64,000 nucleotides of DNA from Enterobacter cloacae subsp. cloacae ATCC 13047 (GCF_000025565.1 NC_014121.1:3534001-3598000); one strand, 5' to 3'. Positions 11,033 to 21,994 are shown, numbered from the stretch's first letter. Notes: generated by a model from the letters alone, not told the origin. Program-made: numbers and translations.

Positions 11033-13003
11033 TCAGAACTTATAATCCACACCCACAAAGTAGCGGCGGCCATCTTCCGTGTAGCTGTAATCGTCGCGGC
11101 TCAGATCTTTATCCAGCAAGTTCTGCACGCCCGCGCGCAGCTTCACGCTTTTCGTTGCCTGCCATGCCGCGCCGGTATTCCAGATGACATAGCCGCCCGG
11201 CGTTGCGTCTGCGCTGGTTAACGCACGTTTCTCGCCGGTGTAGTGGCCCTGGACGTAGAACGACCAGTCCTGCGTCGCCTTCCAGTCCACGGTACCGTTG
11301 GCGGTATGGAACGGCAGTTCGGACAGCGGTTTGTTGCCGCCGTTGCTGATATCACGCCCGTCGTTGTAGGTATAGTTCAGCGTCAGCTTCCAGTCTTCAG
11401 CCACCGGGATCTTCAGCTCGGTTTCCACACCACGAATACGCGCCTTGTTGACGTTGTAATAGCGGAAGATCGGTTCACCGTCAGCATTCAGCCCCACGTA
11501 GTTCGGGTAGCTCTTAGCCTGGTTAACGTTCGCCGTACGGCTGATGCTGATACGGTCATCAACATTGTTCTGGAAGGTGGTAATGCTGGCCTGCACGCCC
11601 TCTAACCATCCCTCTTCCCCGCTGTAGTACAGCCCGAGTTCAAAGCTTTCGCTGGTTTCCGGTTTCAGGTTCGGGTTACCGACAATCTCGCACGCACCGC
11701 GACACGATCCGGTGATCCAGTCCGGACTCAGTTGCAGCAGGGATGGCGCTTTAAACGCGGTTGCCCAGCCCCCTTTCACCGTGACGGTATCGGTCGCGTT
11801 ATAGACCAGATACGCTCGCGGACTCCAGTGATCGCCGTAGGTGTCGTGGTCGTCCATACGGATGCCGGTAGTCAGCGCCAGCGGTTCAAATATCCGCCAT
11901 TCATCTTCAAGGAAGAGAGCATACTGGCTGGTAGAGGTCGCGCTGCCGGAGCCGCCGGTCAGGTTTACCGGATCTTTCAGCTTGTCGTGACGCCATTCGC
12001 CGCCGAAGGTCAGCAGCTGATTGATTTCACCCAGCGGCAGCACGTATTTACCATCAACGGCGTTGCTCTCGGAAGTGATGGTATGGCTGTTACCCGGGTT
12101 TTTGTTGTCCACCTTTTCGCCGTAAACTTTTAGTTCGCTGTTGCCTGTCCCCCATCGGCCGTTGTGGCTCACGGAGTAGTTCTGGCGCTCAAGGCGATTT
12201 TTATCGAGGGAATCGGAATCACGATCCTGGCGGTCGAAACCATAGCCTGCGGTAAAGTCATGATCTTCCGTCGGCGTCCAGGCGAATTCCACGTTGGCAT
12301 CGCGGCTGGTGAAGCCCTCAATGCGCGGCGTTTCACCGCTCGTTGTGGTAGACGATTCTTGCTGTTTGTCTTTTGCACGCTTAGACACGCTGCCGTAGGC
12401 CTTCAGCCCCAGCACGCCATCCACCAGCGGGCCGCTGGTGTAGAACTGGCCGTTGTTGGTGTCCCCGCGATCGCGGTGTTCCTGAATGGTGGAGTCGGCG
12501 CTCAGGGTGCCCGTCCACTTCTGACCGATTTTTTTGGTGATGATATTCACCACGCCGCCCAGTGCATCTGAACCGTAGAGCGAGGACATTGGCCCGCGCA
12601 CCACTTCGATCCGCTCGATCGCATCGACCGGAACCCAGTTCAGATCGAAATCGTTATGGCGGAAGACGGCGTTGCGGGAGTTAACACGCTTACCGTCGAT
12701 CAGGATCAGCGTATAGCTGCTGTCCAGACCGCGAATACTTACCCCTTTACGGTTGTCCCCTTCATTAGTGAGCTGCACGCCCGGTACGTCCTGCAACACA
12801 TCTTTCAGGTTCTGAACGGGTTTACGCTGCAGGTCTTCCTGGGTGATGACGCTGATGCTCGCCGGCGCGTCCTTCAGGTTTTGCTCAGTCGCTGACGCCG
12901 TGACAACCAGTGTGTCGCTGGATTCCGCAGCGATGACAGGCAGTGCCAGGGACATTGCGGACGCACAGAGTCCTCCCCTGACGAAGGGATTCAACCTAAA
13001 CAT
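11033..13003 (-). CDS. cirA: TonB-dependent catecholate siderophore receptor CirA
   Basis: 656 aa outer-membrane receptor. Signal peptide about residues 1-25 (ending VIAA), TonB box DTLVVTAS just after it, plug domain to about residue 150 ([40 protein letters not shown]), then a 22-strand barrel ending in GVDYKF with a terminal Phe. It imports linear catechol siderophores such as DHBS-iron and is a port for colicin Ia and siderophore-linked beta-lactams. Upstream is a Fur-like box, consistent with iron repression. Confidence 0.96.
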   Translation of the reverse strand: MFRLNPFVRGGLCASAMSLALPVIAAESSDTLVVTASATEQNLKDAPASISVITQEDLQRKPVQNLKDVLQDVPGVQLTNEGDNRKGVSIRGLDSSYTLILIDGKRVNSRNAVFRHNDFDLNWVPVDAIERIEVVRGPMSSLYGSDALGGVVNIITKKIGQKWTGTLSADSTIQEHRDRGDTNNGQFYTSGPLVDGVLGLKAYGSVSKRAKDKQQESSTTTSGETPRIEGFTSRDANVEFAWTPTEDHDFTAGYGFDRQDRDSDSLDKNRLERQNYSVSHNGRWGTGNSELKVYGEKVDNKNPGNSHTITSESNAVDGKYVLPLGEINQLLTFGGEWRHDKLKDPVNLTGGSGSATSTSQYALFLEDEWRIFEPLALTTGIRMDDHDTYGDHWSPRAYLVYNATDTVTVKGGWATAFKAPSLLQLSPDWITGSCRGACEIVGNPNLKPETSESFELGLYYSGEEGWLEGVQASITTFQNNVDDRISISRTANVNQAKSYPNYVGLNADGEPIFRYYNVNKARIRGVETELKIPVAEDWKLTLNYTYNDGRDISNGGNKPLSELPFHTANGTVDWKATQDWSFYVQGHYTGEKRALTSADATPGGYVIWNTGAAWQATKSVKLRAGVQNLLDKDLSRDDYSYTEDGRRYFVGVDYKF

Positions 13004-13110
13004 TCCATATCTCCATGAGGTAAATACAACTAAATCAAAAGATTATTGCCCACAATGCCTTTTGCTCCGCCCGCATCTCCGGCGGGTCGGTGGTCTGCTT
13101 ATTTTGACGT

Positions 13111-13140
13111 AATGATAAAGCAAACGATTATTATTATCAA
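13111..13140 (-). promoter_or_regulatory. Fur-like box upstream of cirA
   Basis: The reverse strand at 13123-13138 reads GATAATAATAATCGTT, close to the GATAAT repeat pattern of the Fur consensus, within a run of A/T-rich hexamers about 110 bp before the cirA start. Confidence 0.7.
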
Positions 13141-13188
13141 TTAAATTGTTAAAAATTATATCCGTTCTGCATAATGTGGAGATAAAAA

Positions 13189-13210
13189 AGCCCGCTCAAA
13201 TGAGCGGGCT
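13189..13210 (-). terminator. terminator of lysP
   Basis: A perfect hairpin with arms AGCCCGCTCA and TGAGCGGGCT is followed, in the lysP direction, by a T-run (the A-run at 13184-13189 on the plus strand). It ends lysP before the cirA promoter. Confidence 0.85.
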
Positions 13211-13229
13211 AAAAGAGAGGAAGTGCGGT

Positions 13230-14699
13230 TTATTTGTTAAATCGTTCAGGGAATTCCATTTCACTGTAGCGAACGAAGTGCGTTCCTTTCATCAGCTTGT
13301 AACCAAACCAGATCACCAGGAACAGCGGAATACCAATGTAGGTGGCCGTTACGGCGCCCCAGTCAATGGTGTCCGCCAGGAACGCTTCATAGTTCTGGCC
13401 CAGGGTGATAATCAGACACAGAATGAAGGCGAAAATCGGCCCCAGCGGGAAGAACCCGGAACGGTACGGCAGGTTGTTCAGATCGTGTCCCTGCATCACA
13501 TAGCCGCGACGGAAGCGGTAGTGACTGATGGCAATCCCCAGCCAGGCAATAAAGCCCGTCATACCAGAGGTGTTGAGCAGCCACAGGTAGACCGTCTGGT
13601 TACCGAACATGGAGGTCAGGAAGCACAGACCAGCAATGACCGTTGTGGCATACAGTGCGTTACGCGGCACACCACCACGAGACAGTTTTGCGAAAATACG
13701 CGGCGCTTTACCGTCACAGGCCAGGGTATAGAGCATACGGGTTGAGGCGTACATACCGGAGTTACCCGCAGACAGCACCGCTGTCAGGATAACGGCGTTC
13801 ATCACCGCCGCCGCAGAGAGCAGACCGGCATGCTGGAAGACCAGCGTGAACGGGCTGACGCTGATGTCTTTGACATCGTTTCGCAGCAGGCTTGGGTCAG
13901 TGTACGGGATAATCAGGCTGATAATCAGGATCGCGAACACATAGAACAGCAGAATACGCCAGAATACCTGACGCACCGCGCGCGGAATGTTCTTCTCCGG
14001 GTTTTCAGACTCACCGGCAGCAATACCAATCAGCTCGGTGCCCTGGAAAGAGAAGCCAACAATCATCGCCACGCCAATCATCGCCGAGAAACCACCGGCA
14101 AACGGCGCATCGCCAATCGTCCAGTTGCTCCACCCGGCCGGTTCCGCCCCTTTGAAAATACCAACGATCATCGCCACACCGACGACGATAAAGATGATGA
14201 CGGTTGCCACTTTGATCAAAGAGAACCAGTATTCCGCTTCGCCAAAGCCGCGAACGGAGATGTAGTTGAGCAGGAAGATGACCGCGAGGAACAGCGCACT
14301 CCAGATCCAGCCTGGCGTGTCCGGGAACCACCAGGTCATAACCAGCTGTGCGGCGACAAGGTCAACGGCGATGGTGACCGCCCAGTTGTACCAGTAGTTC
14401 CAGCCCAGCGCGAAGCCAAAGCCTTCTTCAACGTATTTCTGACCGTAGGTCGAAAACGAACCGGATACCGGCATATACGCGGCCAGTTCGCCCAGGCTGG
14501 TCATCAGGAAGTAGACCATCAGGCCAATCAGGATGTAAGAGAAAAGTGCCCCACCCGGGCCAGCTGCCGAAATGGTTGCCCCGGAGGCAACGAAAAGACC
14601 TGTACCGATTGAGCCGCCGATGGCGATCATCGTCAGGTGACGCGCCTTGAGTTCGCGGCGTAGCGCGGGCGCTTCTGTGGTTTTAGTTTCTGAAACCAT
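13230..14699 (-). CDS. lysP: lysine-specific permease LysP
   Basis: 489 aa, the same as E. coli. An APC-family proton symporter with twelve spans in the inner membrane. It starts with the cytosolic ELKARHLTMIAIGGSIGTG motif and has the substrate-helix motif GFSFQGTELIGIAAGESENP. LysP imports lysine and, in E. coli, senses external lysine to restrain CadC. The terminator lies directly downstream. Confidence 0.97.
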   Translation of the reverse strand: MVSETKTTEAPALRRELKARHLTMIAIGGSIGTGLFVASGATISAAGPGGALFSYILIGLMVYFLMTSLGELAAYMPVSGSFSTYGQKYVEEGFGFALGWNYWYNWAVTIAVDLVAAQLVMTWWFPDTPGWIWSALFLAVIFLLNYISVRGFGEAEYWFSLIKVATVIIFIVVGVAMIVGIFKGAEPAGWSNWTIGDAPFAGGFSAMIGVAMIVGFSFQGTELIGIAAGESENPEKNIPRAVRQVFWRILLFYVFAILIISLIIPYTDPSLLRNDVKDISVSPFTLVFQHAGLLSAAAVMNAVILTAVLSAGNSGMYASTRMLYTLACDGKAPRIFAKLSRGGVPRNALYATTVIAGLCFLTSMFGNQTVYLWLLNTSGMTGFIAWLGIAISHYRFRRGYVMQGHDLNNLPYRSGFFPLGPIFAFILCLIITLGQNYEAFLADTIDWGAVTATYIGIPLFLVIWFGYKLMKGTHFVRYSEMEFPERFNK

Positions 14700-14828
14700 G
14701 TGAAAATGCTGTCCATCTAATAAATGAGGCGCGATTGTAGCAGACGATCCGCGTTCCTTCCGGCAGAAATACTGAGTTATAAGAGAGCTTCATGACTCGG
14801 CCAGGATTATAAGTAAAGCATAATTTTT

Positions 14829-14852
14829 CCCTCTCCCCATTGGGGTGAGGGG
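14829..14852. repeat. CTCTCCCC-type palindrome
   Basis: Arms CCCTCTCCCC and GGGGTGAGGG around ATT lie between lysP and yeiE. Related copies are at 58537-58557 and 63244-63264, so this is a dispersed intergenic element. Confidence 0.75.
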
Positions 14853-14857
14853 CGCTT

Positions 14858-15724
14858 TTATATGGCGCAATAGCGCAGAAAACGCTGCAGCGAGCTGGAA
14901 AGGTGTTTCTGACGATGGTGAATACACCACAACGTGCGCACCAGTTTGGGCAGCGGAAGCGGAACTTCAACCAGCGTTCCGGCCTCAAGCTGTTCAATAA
15001 TGACCCGTCGTGAAAGGCAGCTGATCCCAAGGCCATGTCGCACCGCATGCTTGATCGCCTCTGAGTTGCCCAACTCCATCCCCAGCTGGAAATGCGGCAA
15101 ATGGGAGAGCAGCAGATAATCAACAATTTCCCGCGTGCCGGAGCCCTGCTCACGCAGGATCCACTGCGCCTGTGCCAGACGTTCCAGGGTTACTTCACCC
15201 TGCAATAACGACGAGGCGGGTGAGGCGAAGACCACCAGCTCATCTTCCAGCCAGGGTTCCGCAATAATATCGACGTTATGGCACGGCCCTTCGATAAGAC
15301 CGATATCCACGCGAAAATCGATTACCGCGTTAATCACATCCTGACTGTTCCCCACGCTCATCTCCAGAGGCAGGGTCGGGAAATCCCGGCGATAGCGGGC
15401 AATCACTTCCGGCAAGATATAGTTCCCAATGGTACTGCTGGCATACACGCGGATGGCACCGTTCTCTTCCCGGAAGAGTTGTTCAATTTCCGTTGCCTGT
15501 TCCAGCAGCGCCAGCGCGCGGGGATAAAGCAGGCGGCCATGTTCGTTAACCACCAGCCGCTTCCCTACCCTGTCGAAGAGCTGCACGCCCAACTGGCCCT
15601 CAAGATCGGTTAACGCGGCGCTGACCGCAGACTGGGAAAGCGAAAGCATCTGCGAGGCCTGGGTCGTCGACCCGCTTTTCAGCACTTCGGCAAAAACTTC
15701 CAGCTGACGCAAAGTAATGTGCAT
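14858..15724 (-). CDS. yeiE: LysR-type regulator YeiE
   Basis: 288 aa. The N-terminal winged helix ([22 protein letters not shown]) and linker helix are followed by a CysB-like effector domain from about residue 90. In related bacteria YeiE controls genes for sulfite response and motility. The gene is divergent from yeiH, and a strong palindrome in the shared 97-bp gap is a likely binding site. It is slightly shorter at the C-terminus than E. coli YeiE. Confidence 0.93.
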   Translation of the reverse strand: MHITLRQLEVFAEVLKSGSTTQASQMLSLSQSAVSAALTDLEGQLGVQLFDRVGKRLVVNEHGRLLYPRALALLEQATEIEQLFREENGAIRVYASSTIGNYILPEVIARYRRDFPTLPLEMSVGNSQDVINAVIDFRVDIGLIEGPCHNVDIIAEPWLEDELVVFASPASSLLQGEVTLERLAQAQWILREQGSGTREIVDYLLLSHLPHFQLGMELGNSEAIKHAVRHGLGISCLSRRVIIEQLEAGTLVEVPLPLPKLVRTLWCIHHRQKHLSSSLQRFLRYCAI

Positions 15725-15745
15725 GGTTGCTTACCACTTATATAG

Positions 15746-15769
15746 ATTGATTATAAGTATATAATCAAT
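15746..15769. promoter_or_regulatory. palindromic operator between yeiE and yeiH
   Basis: Arms ATTGATTATA and TATAATCAAT are exact reverse complements separated by 4 bases, in the divergent promoter gap. The position fits a LysR-type site for YeiE controlling itself and yeiH. Confidence 0.75.
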
Positions 15770-15821
15770 TTTATTTTTAAACCAGCGCGCCGTAACCTTT
15801 AGCCAGACAAAGGAGAAGGTT

Positions 15822-16868
15822 ATGTCAGAAATCACCTTACAGCATCATCGTACATTGTGGCACTTCGTGCCGGGTCTTGCGCTCAGCGCGGTCGTCACCG
15901 GAGTGGCATTATGGGGCGGCAGCATTCCCGCCGTCGCCGGTGCCGGTTTTAGCGCCTTAACGCTGGCGATCCTGCTCGGCATGGTCGTGGGTAACACCGT
16001 TTACCCGCACATCTGGAAATCCTGTGATGGCGGCGTTATTTTTGCCAAGCAGCATCTGCTGCGCCTCGGGATCATTCTTTACGGCTTTCGCCTCACCTTT
16101 TCACAGATTGCGGATGTCGGCATTAGCGGTATCGCCATTGATGTCCTGACCCTGACCAGCACCTTTTTACTGGCCTGCTTTATCGGGCAGAAAATCTTTG
16201 GCCTGGATAAACAGACCAGCTGGCTGATCGGTGCCGGGAGCAGTATTTGCGGTGCGGCGGCGGTACTGGCAACCGAACCTGTGGTCAAGGCGGAATCCAG
16301 CAAAGTTACGGTGGCGGTCGCGACCGTGGTGATCTTCGGTACGCTGGCTATTTTCCTCTACCCGGCCATGTATCCGCTGGTGGCCCACTGGTTTAGCCCG
16401 GAAACCTATGGCATCTACATTGGCTCAACCATGCATGAAGTGGCGCAGGTCGTGGCGGCGGGTCATGCCATTAACCCGGAAGCAGAAAACGCTGCGGTGA
16501 TTGCTAAAATGCTGCGCGTCATGATGCTGGCACCCTTCCTGATTATCCTGGCCGCCCGCGTGAAACAGCTTGCGCCCGCGGGTGGTAATCAGAAGAGTAA
16601 AATCACCATACCGTGGTTTGCGATCCTGTTTATCGTGGTGGCGATTTTCAACTCCTTCCACCTGCTGCCAAAAGCGGTGGTCGATATGCTGGTGACGCTG
16701 GATACCGTGCTGCTGGCAATGGCGATGGCGGCGCTGGGGGTGACCACGCACGTCAGCGCGCTGAAAAAAGCCGGTGCGAAACCGCTGCTGATGGCGCTGG
16801 TGCTCTTCATCTGGCTGATTGTGGGTGGCGGTGCGATTAACCTCGTGGTTCACAGCCTGATGGCATAA
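15822..16868 (+). CDS. yeiH: YeiH family membrane protein (UPF0324)
   Basis: 348 aa with about ten hydrophobic spans, containing the family motifs LRLGIILYGFRLTFSQI and IGAGSSICGAAAVLAT and the STMHEVAQVVAAG stretch. UPF0324 proteins are putative sulfate or sulfite exporters; in E. coli yeiH is regulated by YeiE. The start at 15822 follows an AAGGAGAAGG ribosome site. nfo follows on the same strand after 64 bp. Confidence 0.92.
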   Translation: MSEITLQHHRTLWHFVPGLALSAVVTGVALWGGSIPAVAGAGFSALTLAILLGMVVGNTVYPHIWKSCDGGVIFAKQHLLRLGIILYGFRLTFSQIADVGISGIAIDVLTLTSTFLLACFIGQKIFGLDKQTSWLIGAGSSICGAAAVLATEPVVKAESSKVTVAVATVVIFGTLAIFLYPAMYPLVAHWFSPETYGIYIGSTMHEVAQVVAAGHAINPEAENAAVIAKMLRVMMLAPFLIILAARVKQLAPAGGNQKSKITIPWFAILFIVVAIFNSFHLLPKAVVDMLVTLDTVLLAMAMAALGVTTHVSALKKAGAKPLLMALVLFIWLIVGGGAINLVVHSLMA

Positions 16869-16932
16869 ACCACTACATCCTTCCCCTGTTAACCCGTTAT
16901 GATACGCATTTCGGGTTAACAGGAGTCCCTTT

Positions 16933-17790
16933 ATGAAATACGTTGGAGCGCACGTCAGCGCTGCCGGTGGCCTTGCGAATGCCGCCATTCGCGCCGCCGA
17001 AATTGAGGCGACCGCTTTCGCCCTGTTCACCAAAAACCAGCGCCAGTGGCGCGCCGCGCCGCTTACCGCTGACGTCATAGATGATTTCAAAGCCGCCTGT
17101 GAGAAGTACCATTACGGGCCGGGTCAAATCCTTCCCCACGACAGCTATCTGATCAACCTCGGTCATCCGGTTCAGGAAGCGCTGGAGAAGTCCCGCGAAG
17201 CGTTTCTGGATGAAGTCCAGCGCTGCGAGCAGCTTGGGCTGACGCTGCTGAACTTCCATCCGGGTAGCCATCTGATGCAAATAGACGAAGAGGCCTGCCT
17301 GGCACGCATTGCGGAGTCCATTAACATCACGCTGGATAAAACCCAGGGGGTGACCGCGGTGATCGAGAATACCGCCGGTCAGGGCAGCAACCTCGGCTTT
17401 AAGTTTGAACATCTGGCCGCCATCATTGACGGCGTGGAAGATAAATCCCGCGTGGGCGTATGTATCGATACCTGTCACGCGTTTGCAGCCGGTTACGATC
17501 TGCGTACAACCGAGGCCACGAAAAACACCTTCGATGAGTTCGAACGCGTGGTGGGCTTTAAGTATCTGCGCGGAATGCACTTAAACGATGCCAAAAGCGC
17601 CTTTGGCAGCCGCGTAGACCGTCACCACAGCCTGGGTGAAGGTAATATTGGCCATGATGCGTTCCGCTTTATCATGCAGGACGCCCGTTTCGATGGTATC
17701 CCCATGGTGCTGGAAACCATCAATCCGGATATCTGGGCGGAAGAGATCGCCTGGCTGAAGGCACAGCAGACCGCTGAACAGGCGGCATAA
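16933..17790 (+). CDS. nfo: endonuclease IV (AP endonuclease)
   Basis: 285 aa, the standard length. A zinc-dependent TIM-barrel nuclease that cuts 5' of abasic sites in base-excision repair. The metal-binding motifs are visible: [35 protein letters not shown] and HLNDAK with [12 protein letters not shown] strong AGGAG lies upstream of the start. In E. coli nfo belongs to the SoxRS regulon; I did not assign a SoxS box here. Confidence 0.98.
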   Translation: MKYVGAHVSAAGGLANAAIRAAEIEATAFALFTKNQRQWRAAPLTADVIDDFKAACEKYHYGPGQILPHDSYLINLGHPVQEALEKSREAFLDEVQRCEQLGLTLLNFHPGSHLMQIDEEACLARIAESINITLDKTQGVTAVIENTAGQGSNLGFKFEHLAAIIDGVEDKSRVGVCIDTCHAFAAGYDLRTTEATKNTFDEFERVVGFKYLRGMHLNDAKSAFGSRVDRHHSLGEGNIGHDAFRFIMQDARFDGIPMVLETINPDIWAEEIAWLKAQQTAEQAA

Positions 17791-17796
17791 AAAAAA

Positions 17797-17820
17797 GCCG
17801 GATCGCGTTAAGCGTCCGGC
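17797..17820. terminator. terminator after nfo
   Basis: Arms GCCGGA and TCCGGC enclose a 12-base loop, followed by TTTTTT and preceded by an A-run, so it can work for nfo and for the convergent fru operon. Confidence 0.85.
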
Positions 17821-17830
17821 TTTTTTATAG

Positions 17831-17858
17831 GTCGGGTAAGGCGAAACCGCCACCCGAC
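17831..17858. repeat. REP-like palindrome, GTCGGGT type
   Basis: Arms GTCGGGT and ACCCGAC with inner GGCG/CGCC lie between the nfo terminator and the fruA 3' end. Relatives are at 34517-34542 and 58475-58502. Confidence 0.8.
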
Positions 17859-17865
17859 ACCACTT

Positions 17866-19551
17866 TTAGGCTACTTTTGCCACCGCTTCCGCTTCAGGGC
17901 GTTTCAGCACCGCGTAAGAGAGCCCCGCCACCAGCGTACCAGCAACAATCGCCAGCAGGTAACCCAGTACCGGGGTGATAGCGCCTGGGATCAGCAGAAC
18001 GAACAGACCACCGTGCGGTGCCATCAGCTTCGCGCCAATCGCCATTGAGATAGCCCCGGTCACCGCGCCGCCAACGATACAGCAAGGCAGAACACGCATT
18101 GGGTCACGGGCAGCAAACGGAATCGCCCCTTCGGTGATAAAGCACAGGCCCAGTACCAGCGCCGCTTTGCCGCCTTCCTGCTGCGCTTTGTCGAATTTAC
18201 GACGCGCAATAATCGTTGCCAGGCCGAGCGCCAGCGGTGGCACCATACCGGCCGCCATAATGGCCGCCATTGGCGCGTAGGTCTGGGTACTCAGCAGGCC
18301 AACACCGAATGCATAGGCCGCTTTGTTTACCGGACCACCCATGTCGGTACACATCATGCCACCGAGGATAGCACCCAACAGCACCGCGTTTGCCGTGCCC
18401 ATGGTTTGCAGCCAGTGGGTCAGACCCGCCAGGATACCCGCCACCGGCTTACCAATCAGGTAAATCATCGCCAGACCGACCACCAGGCTGGAAATCAGCG
18501 GAATGATCAGAATCGGTTTCAGGGCTTCCATACTTTGCGGCAGCTTCAGCTTCGAGCTGATAAGCTTCGCGACGTAACCCGCCAGGAAACCGGCAATGAT
18601 ACCGCCAATAAAGCCGGAACCGGTGCTCACGGCCAGCATACCGCCGATAAGACCCGGCGTCAGGCCCGGACGGTCAGCGATGGAGAAGGCGATAAAGCCT
18701 GCCAGCACCGGCACCATCAGCGCGAACGCGGAGCCGCCACCAATCTGCATTAACGCCGCAGCCAGCGTTCCTTCTTCTTTAAATGCGGTGATACCAAACG
18801 CGAATGACAGTGCGATACACAGACCGCCCGCCACCACCATCGGCAGCATATAAGACACACCGGTCAGCAGGTGACGATAGGCGCCCGCAGATTCTTTTTT
18901 CCCTTCGGTAGCCGGTTTCGCCGCACCGGTTGCCTGATAAGGCTGGGCTTCCACCAGCGCTTTATCAAACTCCTGCGCGGTCTTTTTCAGCGCCAGGCCG
19001 GTAGAGGTGCGGTACATCGGTTTACCCGCGAATTTCGCCAGATCCACTTCGATATCCGCCGCAACGATCACCAGATCGGCTTCCGCCACTTCTTCCGGGG
19101 TGATGGCATTGCCCGCACCCACCGAGCCACGGGTTTCAACTTTCACCCACCAGCCGCGTTTTTTCGCTTCGGTTTCAATCGCTTCAGCCGCCATAAAGGT
19201 ATGCGCGACGCCCGTCGGACAAGCTGTCACCGCCACAATGCGTTTCGGGCCCGTGGCAGCAACCGGTGCTGCCGCAGCCGGTGCGCTGTAGACAGACGCG
19301 TGGCCTTTCGCTTCGCTCAGGAACAGTTCCGGATGTGCCACCGCGCGATTAATATCGCCCAGCCACACTTTTTTGCCGTTCAGCGCGCTGTCAGCCGGGA
19401 CCTTATCACCCAGCACAATCGCCAGTTCAGCGTCGCCCGGGTTATCGGTCATTTCCAGATGTGCTTTGTTCGCCGCCGCTCCCAGCAGGGTCTTCGCCAT
19501 ATAGGCGCGAGCCTGTCCGAGACCGGAGTCAATAATCAGCAGCGTTTTCAT
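17866..19551 (-). CDS. fruA: PTS fructose-specific EIIB'BC component
   Basis: 561 aa. An N-terminal IIB' domain (to about 100), a IIB domain with the phosphorylated Cys in AVTACPTGVAHTF (about residue 112), and a IIC membrane domain from about residue 225 (eight to ten spans). It imports fructose as fructose 1-phosphate using phosphate from FruB. It is the last gene of fruB-fruK-fruA, 16 bp after the fruK stop. The fruK break upstream means its product would enter a cell that cannot phosphorylate fructose 1-phosphate by this route. Confidence 0.97.
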   Translation of the reverse strand: MKTLLIIDSGLGQARAYMAKTLLGAAANKAHLEMTDNPGDAELAIVLGDKVPADSALNGKKVWLGDINRAVAHPELFLSEAKGHASVYSAPAAAAPVAATGPKRIVAVTACPTGVAHTFMAAEAIETEAKKRGWWVKVETRGSVGAGNAITPEEVAEADLVIVAADIEVDLAKFAGKPMYRTSTGLALKKTAQEFDKALVEAQPYQATGAAKPATEGKKESAGAYRHLLTGVSYMLPMVVAGGLCIALSFAFGITAFKEEGTLAAALMQIGGGSAFALMVPVLAGFIAFSIADRPGLTPGLIGGMLAVSTGSGFIGGIIAGFLAGYVAKLISSKLKLPQSMEALKPILIIPLISSLVVGLAMIYLIGKPVAGILAGLTHWLQTMGTANAVLLGAILGGMMCTDMGGPVNKAAYAFGVGLLSTQTYAPMAAIMAAGMVPPLALGLATIIARRKFDKAQQEGGKAALVLGLCFITEGAIPFAARDPMRVLPCCIVGGAVTGAISMAIGAKLMAPHGGLFVLLIPGAITPVLGYLLAIVAGTLVAGLSYAVLKRPEAEAVAKVA

Positions 19552-19567
19552 TATTCCTCTCCTGCTG

Positions 19568-20507
19568 TTAGTTAAAAGGTTTTAAGTCAACGCGCGCCAT
19601 CATCGCGGCTAACTGGGTACGATCGGTAATGCCGACATTGCTCTGACTCACGGCCAGGGCTGCAACGGCGGTGGCAAGACGTAAAGTATGTTCACTGGAT
19701 TCGCGCATCAGCAGACCATAGATCAGACCGCCAACCATCGAATCCCCTGCGCCAACGGTGCTGACAACGTCAACCGACGGCGGTTTGGCGATCCATTCGC
19801 CAGACGCGTTAACCCACAACGCCCCTTCTGCACCAAGCGAAATCACCACGTGAGCGATACCCCTGCTCGCGCAGCGCATGGGCAGCGTCAATCACATCTT
19901 TTAATTCTGGCAGCTTCCGGCCAGCCCAGATCTCCAGTTCACGGCGATTAGGCTTCACCAGCCACGGGGACGCTTTCAGGCCGGCGACCAGCGCATCACG
20001 GCTGCTGTCAAAGATGATGCACGGGCACTGGCTGCGCAGGCGCGTCATCCAGTCGGTGAAGGCTTCCGGGCTTACGCCAGATGGCAGACTGCCGCTGACG
20101 CACACCATGTCGAACTGGCCCAGCCAGGTCAGAGAATCATTAACAAAACGCTCCCAGTCAGACGGCGTCACTTCAAAGCCAGAGAAGTTCAGATCGGTCA
20201 CTTCCCCGTCTTTCTCCGTCAGTTTGACGTTGATACGGGTACGGCCCTGAACAACCTGGAAACGGTTAGCAATGCCCAGCTCGCTGAACAGCTGCTGGAA
20301 ACCATCCTGGTTATCTTTACCGAGGAATCCCCCCACGGTGACATCGATACCGAGATCCTTGAGCACTTTCGCGACGTTAATCCCTTTGCCCGCAGCATGC
20401 AGGCCAGTGGTACGCACGAGGTTTACTTCGCCGCGCTCAATCTCCGGGCAAAACCCCACCAGGTCATAAGCCGGGTTCAGCGTAATAGTCGCAACACGTC
20501 TGCTCAT
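19568..20507 (-). pseudogene. fruK: 1-phosphofructokinase, frameshifted
   Basis: The PfkB-family kinase that makes fructose 1,6-bisphosphate from fructose 1-phosphate. Residues 1-216 read normally from 20507 (GKGINVAKVL, DSSRDALVAG) to AHALREQG. The frame then shifts, and the remaining 95 residues (starting IAHVVISLGAEGA, with the catalytic loop TVGAGDSMVGG) continue in another frame to 19568. The shift is explained by one extra C in a CCCC run at 19860-19863. The read-through product would lack the anion-hole and catalytic Asp motif. Start overlaps the fruB stop as TAATG. It could be a sequencing error in a homopolymer; otherwise the strain should accumulate fructose 1-phosphate. Confidence 0.88.
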
Positions 20508-21637
20508 TATGCGCCCTCCCCCAGACCCGCCGCGATGGCATCGCCAATCGCTTTCAGCGCCTGTTCAGCATCCGCACCCTGCGCGGTGAAACGCAGACGG
20601 TGACCCTTCTTCACGCCCAGCGCGACAACTTTCATCAGACTACGACCATTGGCCGCTTTGCCCGTGCCATCCAGGTTAGCCACGGTGATCTCACTTTCAA
20701 ATTGTTTAATGGTATTCACCAGCATGGTGCCCGGACGGGCATGCAGGCCGTGCTCGTTACGTACAACGAACTCTGCGCTCAGCACGTCATCCGTCAGCGC
20801 ATCATCACTGGTCAGCAGAGCCAGCACGGTGGCGGCATCCGCGTTCAGCAGTTTTTCAGCTTTGTTGTTCAGCAGCAGATCGCCCAGACGCTTCAGCACG
20901 GCAACCGGCTGGTCATCGGTCATGGCGACGGTCACCAGCAGGGCAGCGCTTTCACCGTCTACGTCAAAGGCGTTTGCGGCACGGCTCACCGCGATAGCAC
21001 TCCGCAGGTTGCCTTCAGCACTGTCGTTCAGCCAGATACCCTGGCCCAGATTGAGAGGCTTATCGTTAATGACGCGGGTAACAAAGGTAGCGTCTGCTGC
21101 CCCGGCTTCTTTCAGGCGTCCGGCATTCAGAGCCTGCAGCGTCACCAGATCGGTCGCGACAACGTCCAGCGTCAGCGTGTCGTTATCCAGTTTCAGCGCT
21201 TCGCTCTGTTTTTCGCCCATCAGCAGAGCGCGCAGCTCTTCAGCGGTGGTGGCAGATTTCAACTGCTCGGCCACGGCGTCATCGCTCAGCACATGGGTCA
21301 GCTGACGCAGCAAACCTAAGTGCTCGTCGCTGCTGGCCGCGATACCGATGGCCACGTAAGCCACCTGCCCCTCGCCCCACACAACGCCCTGCGGGAACTG
21401 ATAAACCTTAACGCCGGTTTTCAGCACCTGATCGCGGGTGTCTGTGGTGCCGTGCGGAATGGCGATGCCATTGCCGAGGAAGGTCGAGGTCTGCTGCTCA
21501 CGCGCCAGCATGCCGTTGACGTAGCCTTCAGCCACATTGCCGGCCTGCACAAGGGCAGCGGCAACCTGGCGAATGGCCTCTTCTTTGTTCCCGGCCTGAG
21601 CGCCCGGGTGGATATCCTGTACAGATAACTGGAACAT
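20507..21637 (-). CDS. fruB: PTS fructose diphosphoryl transfer protein (EIIA-M-HPr)
   Basis: 376 aa. An N-terminal EIIA domain with the active His in AIPHGTTD (about residue 62), a linker M domain, and a C-terminal HPr domain from about residue 285 with the phosphorylated His in [10 protein letters not shown]. It passes phosphate from enzyme I to FruA. It is the first gene of fruBKA, and its stop overlaps the fruK start by one base. Two Cra sites lie just upstream, predicting induction by fructose 1-phosphate. Confidence 0.97.
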   Translation of the reverse strand: MFQLSVQDIHPGAQAGNKEEAIRQVAAALVQAGNVAEGYVNGMLAREQQTSTFLGNGIAIPHGTTDTRDQVLKTGVKVYQFPQGVVWGEGQVAYVAIGIAASSDEHLGLLRQLTHVLSDDAVAEQLKSATTAEELRALLMGEKQSEALKLDNDTLTLDVVATDLVTLQALNAGRLKEAGAADATFVTRVINDKPLNLGQGIWLNDSAEGNLRSAIAVSRAANAFDVDGESAALLVTVAMTDDQPVAVLKRLGDLLLNNKAEKLLNADAATVLALLTSDDALTDDVLSAEFVVRNEHGLHARPGTMLVNTIKQFESEITVANLDGTGKAANGRSLMKVVALGVKKGHRLRFTAQGADAEQALKAIGDAIAAGLGEGA

Positions 21638-21659
21638 GGTTCTCCTCTCCTGCTGAAAG

Positions 21660-21738
21660 TGAATCGTTTCAGCTTCACTGAGAAAAAATGCGCTAGCCTG
21701 CTCCGTTTGTTAAAACAAGATAGCGCTGAAACGTTTCA
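21660..21738 (-). promoter_or_regulatory. two Cra (FruR) operators of the fru operon
   Basis: TGAATCGTTTCA at 21660-21671 and the perfect palindrome TGAAACGTTTCA at 21727-21738 fit the Cra consensus. They sit 23 and 90 bp before fruB, matching the two-operator layout known in E. coli. Confidence 0.88.
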
Positions 21739-21994
21739 AAAAGTCTTGCGCTTTCTGCAAGACGTTGCAAGGAAAGTTACATTTCTGATTGCAGAATTTA
21801 GAGATGCAGCACATTTCTTCCTCGTTCAGCTGAATTTTGCTGACGTTCAGCAAATCAGTTTCAACTAAGGTCAGCTGCACGCGAATATGAAATGCCATTT
21901 TGATTATTCGTGGCGAAATTGACCTCACCCTCTGTTTATTTTCTGACTCGCGACGTACACTCCGCGTCTCCTGGAAACTCACCGACTGTGAAAC
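21739..21994. other. fruB-setB intergenic remainder
   Basis: Between the outer Cra site and the setB start (the whole fruB-setB gap is 357 bp) there is moderately AT-rich sequence expected to hold the divergent promoters. An open frame on the minus strand here has no recognisable protein features. I see no RNA gene or repeat. Confidence 0.5.
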
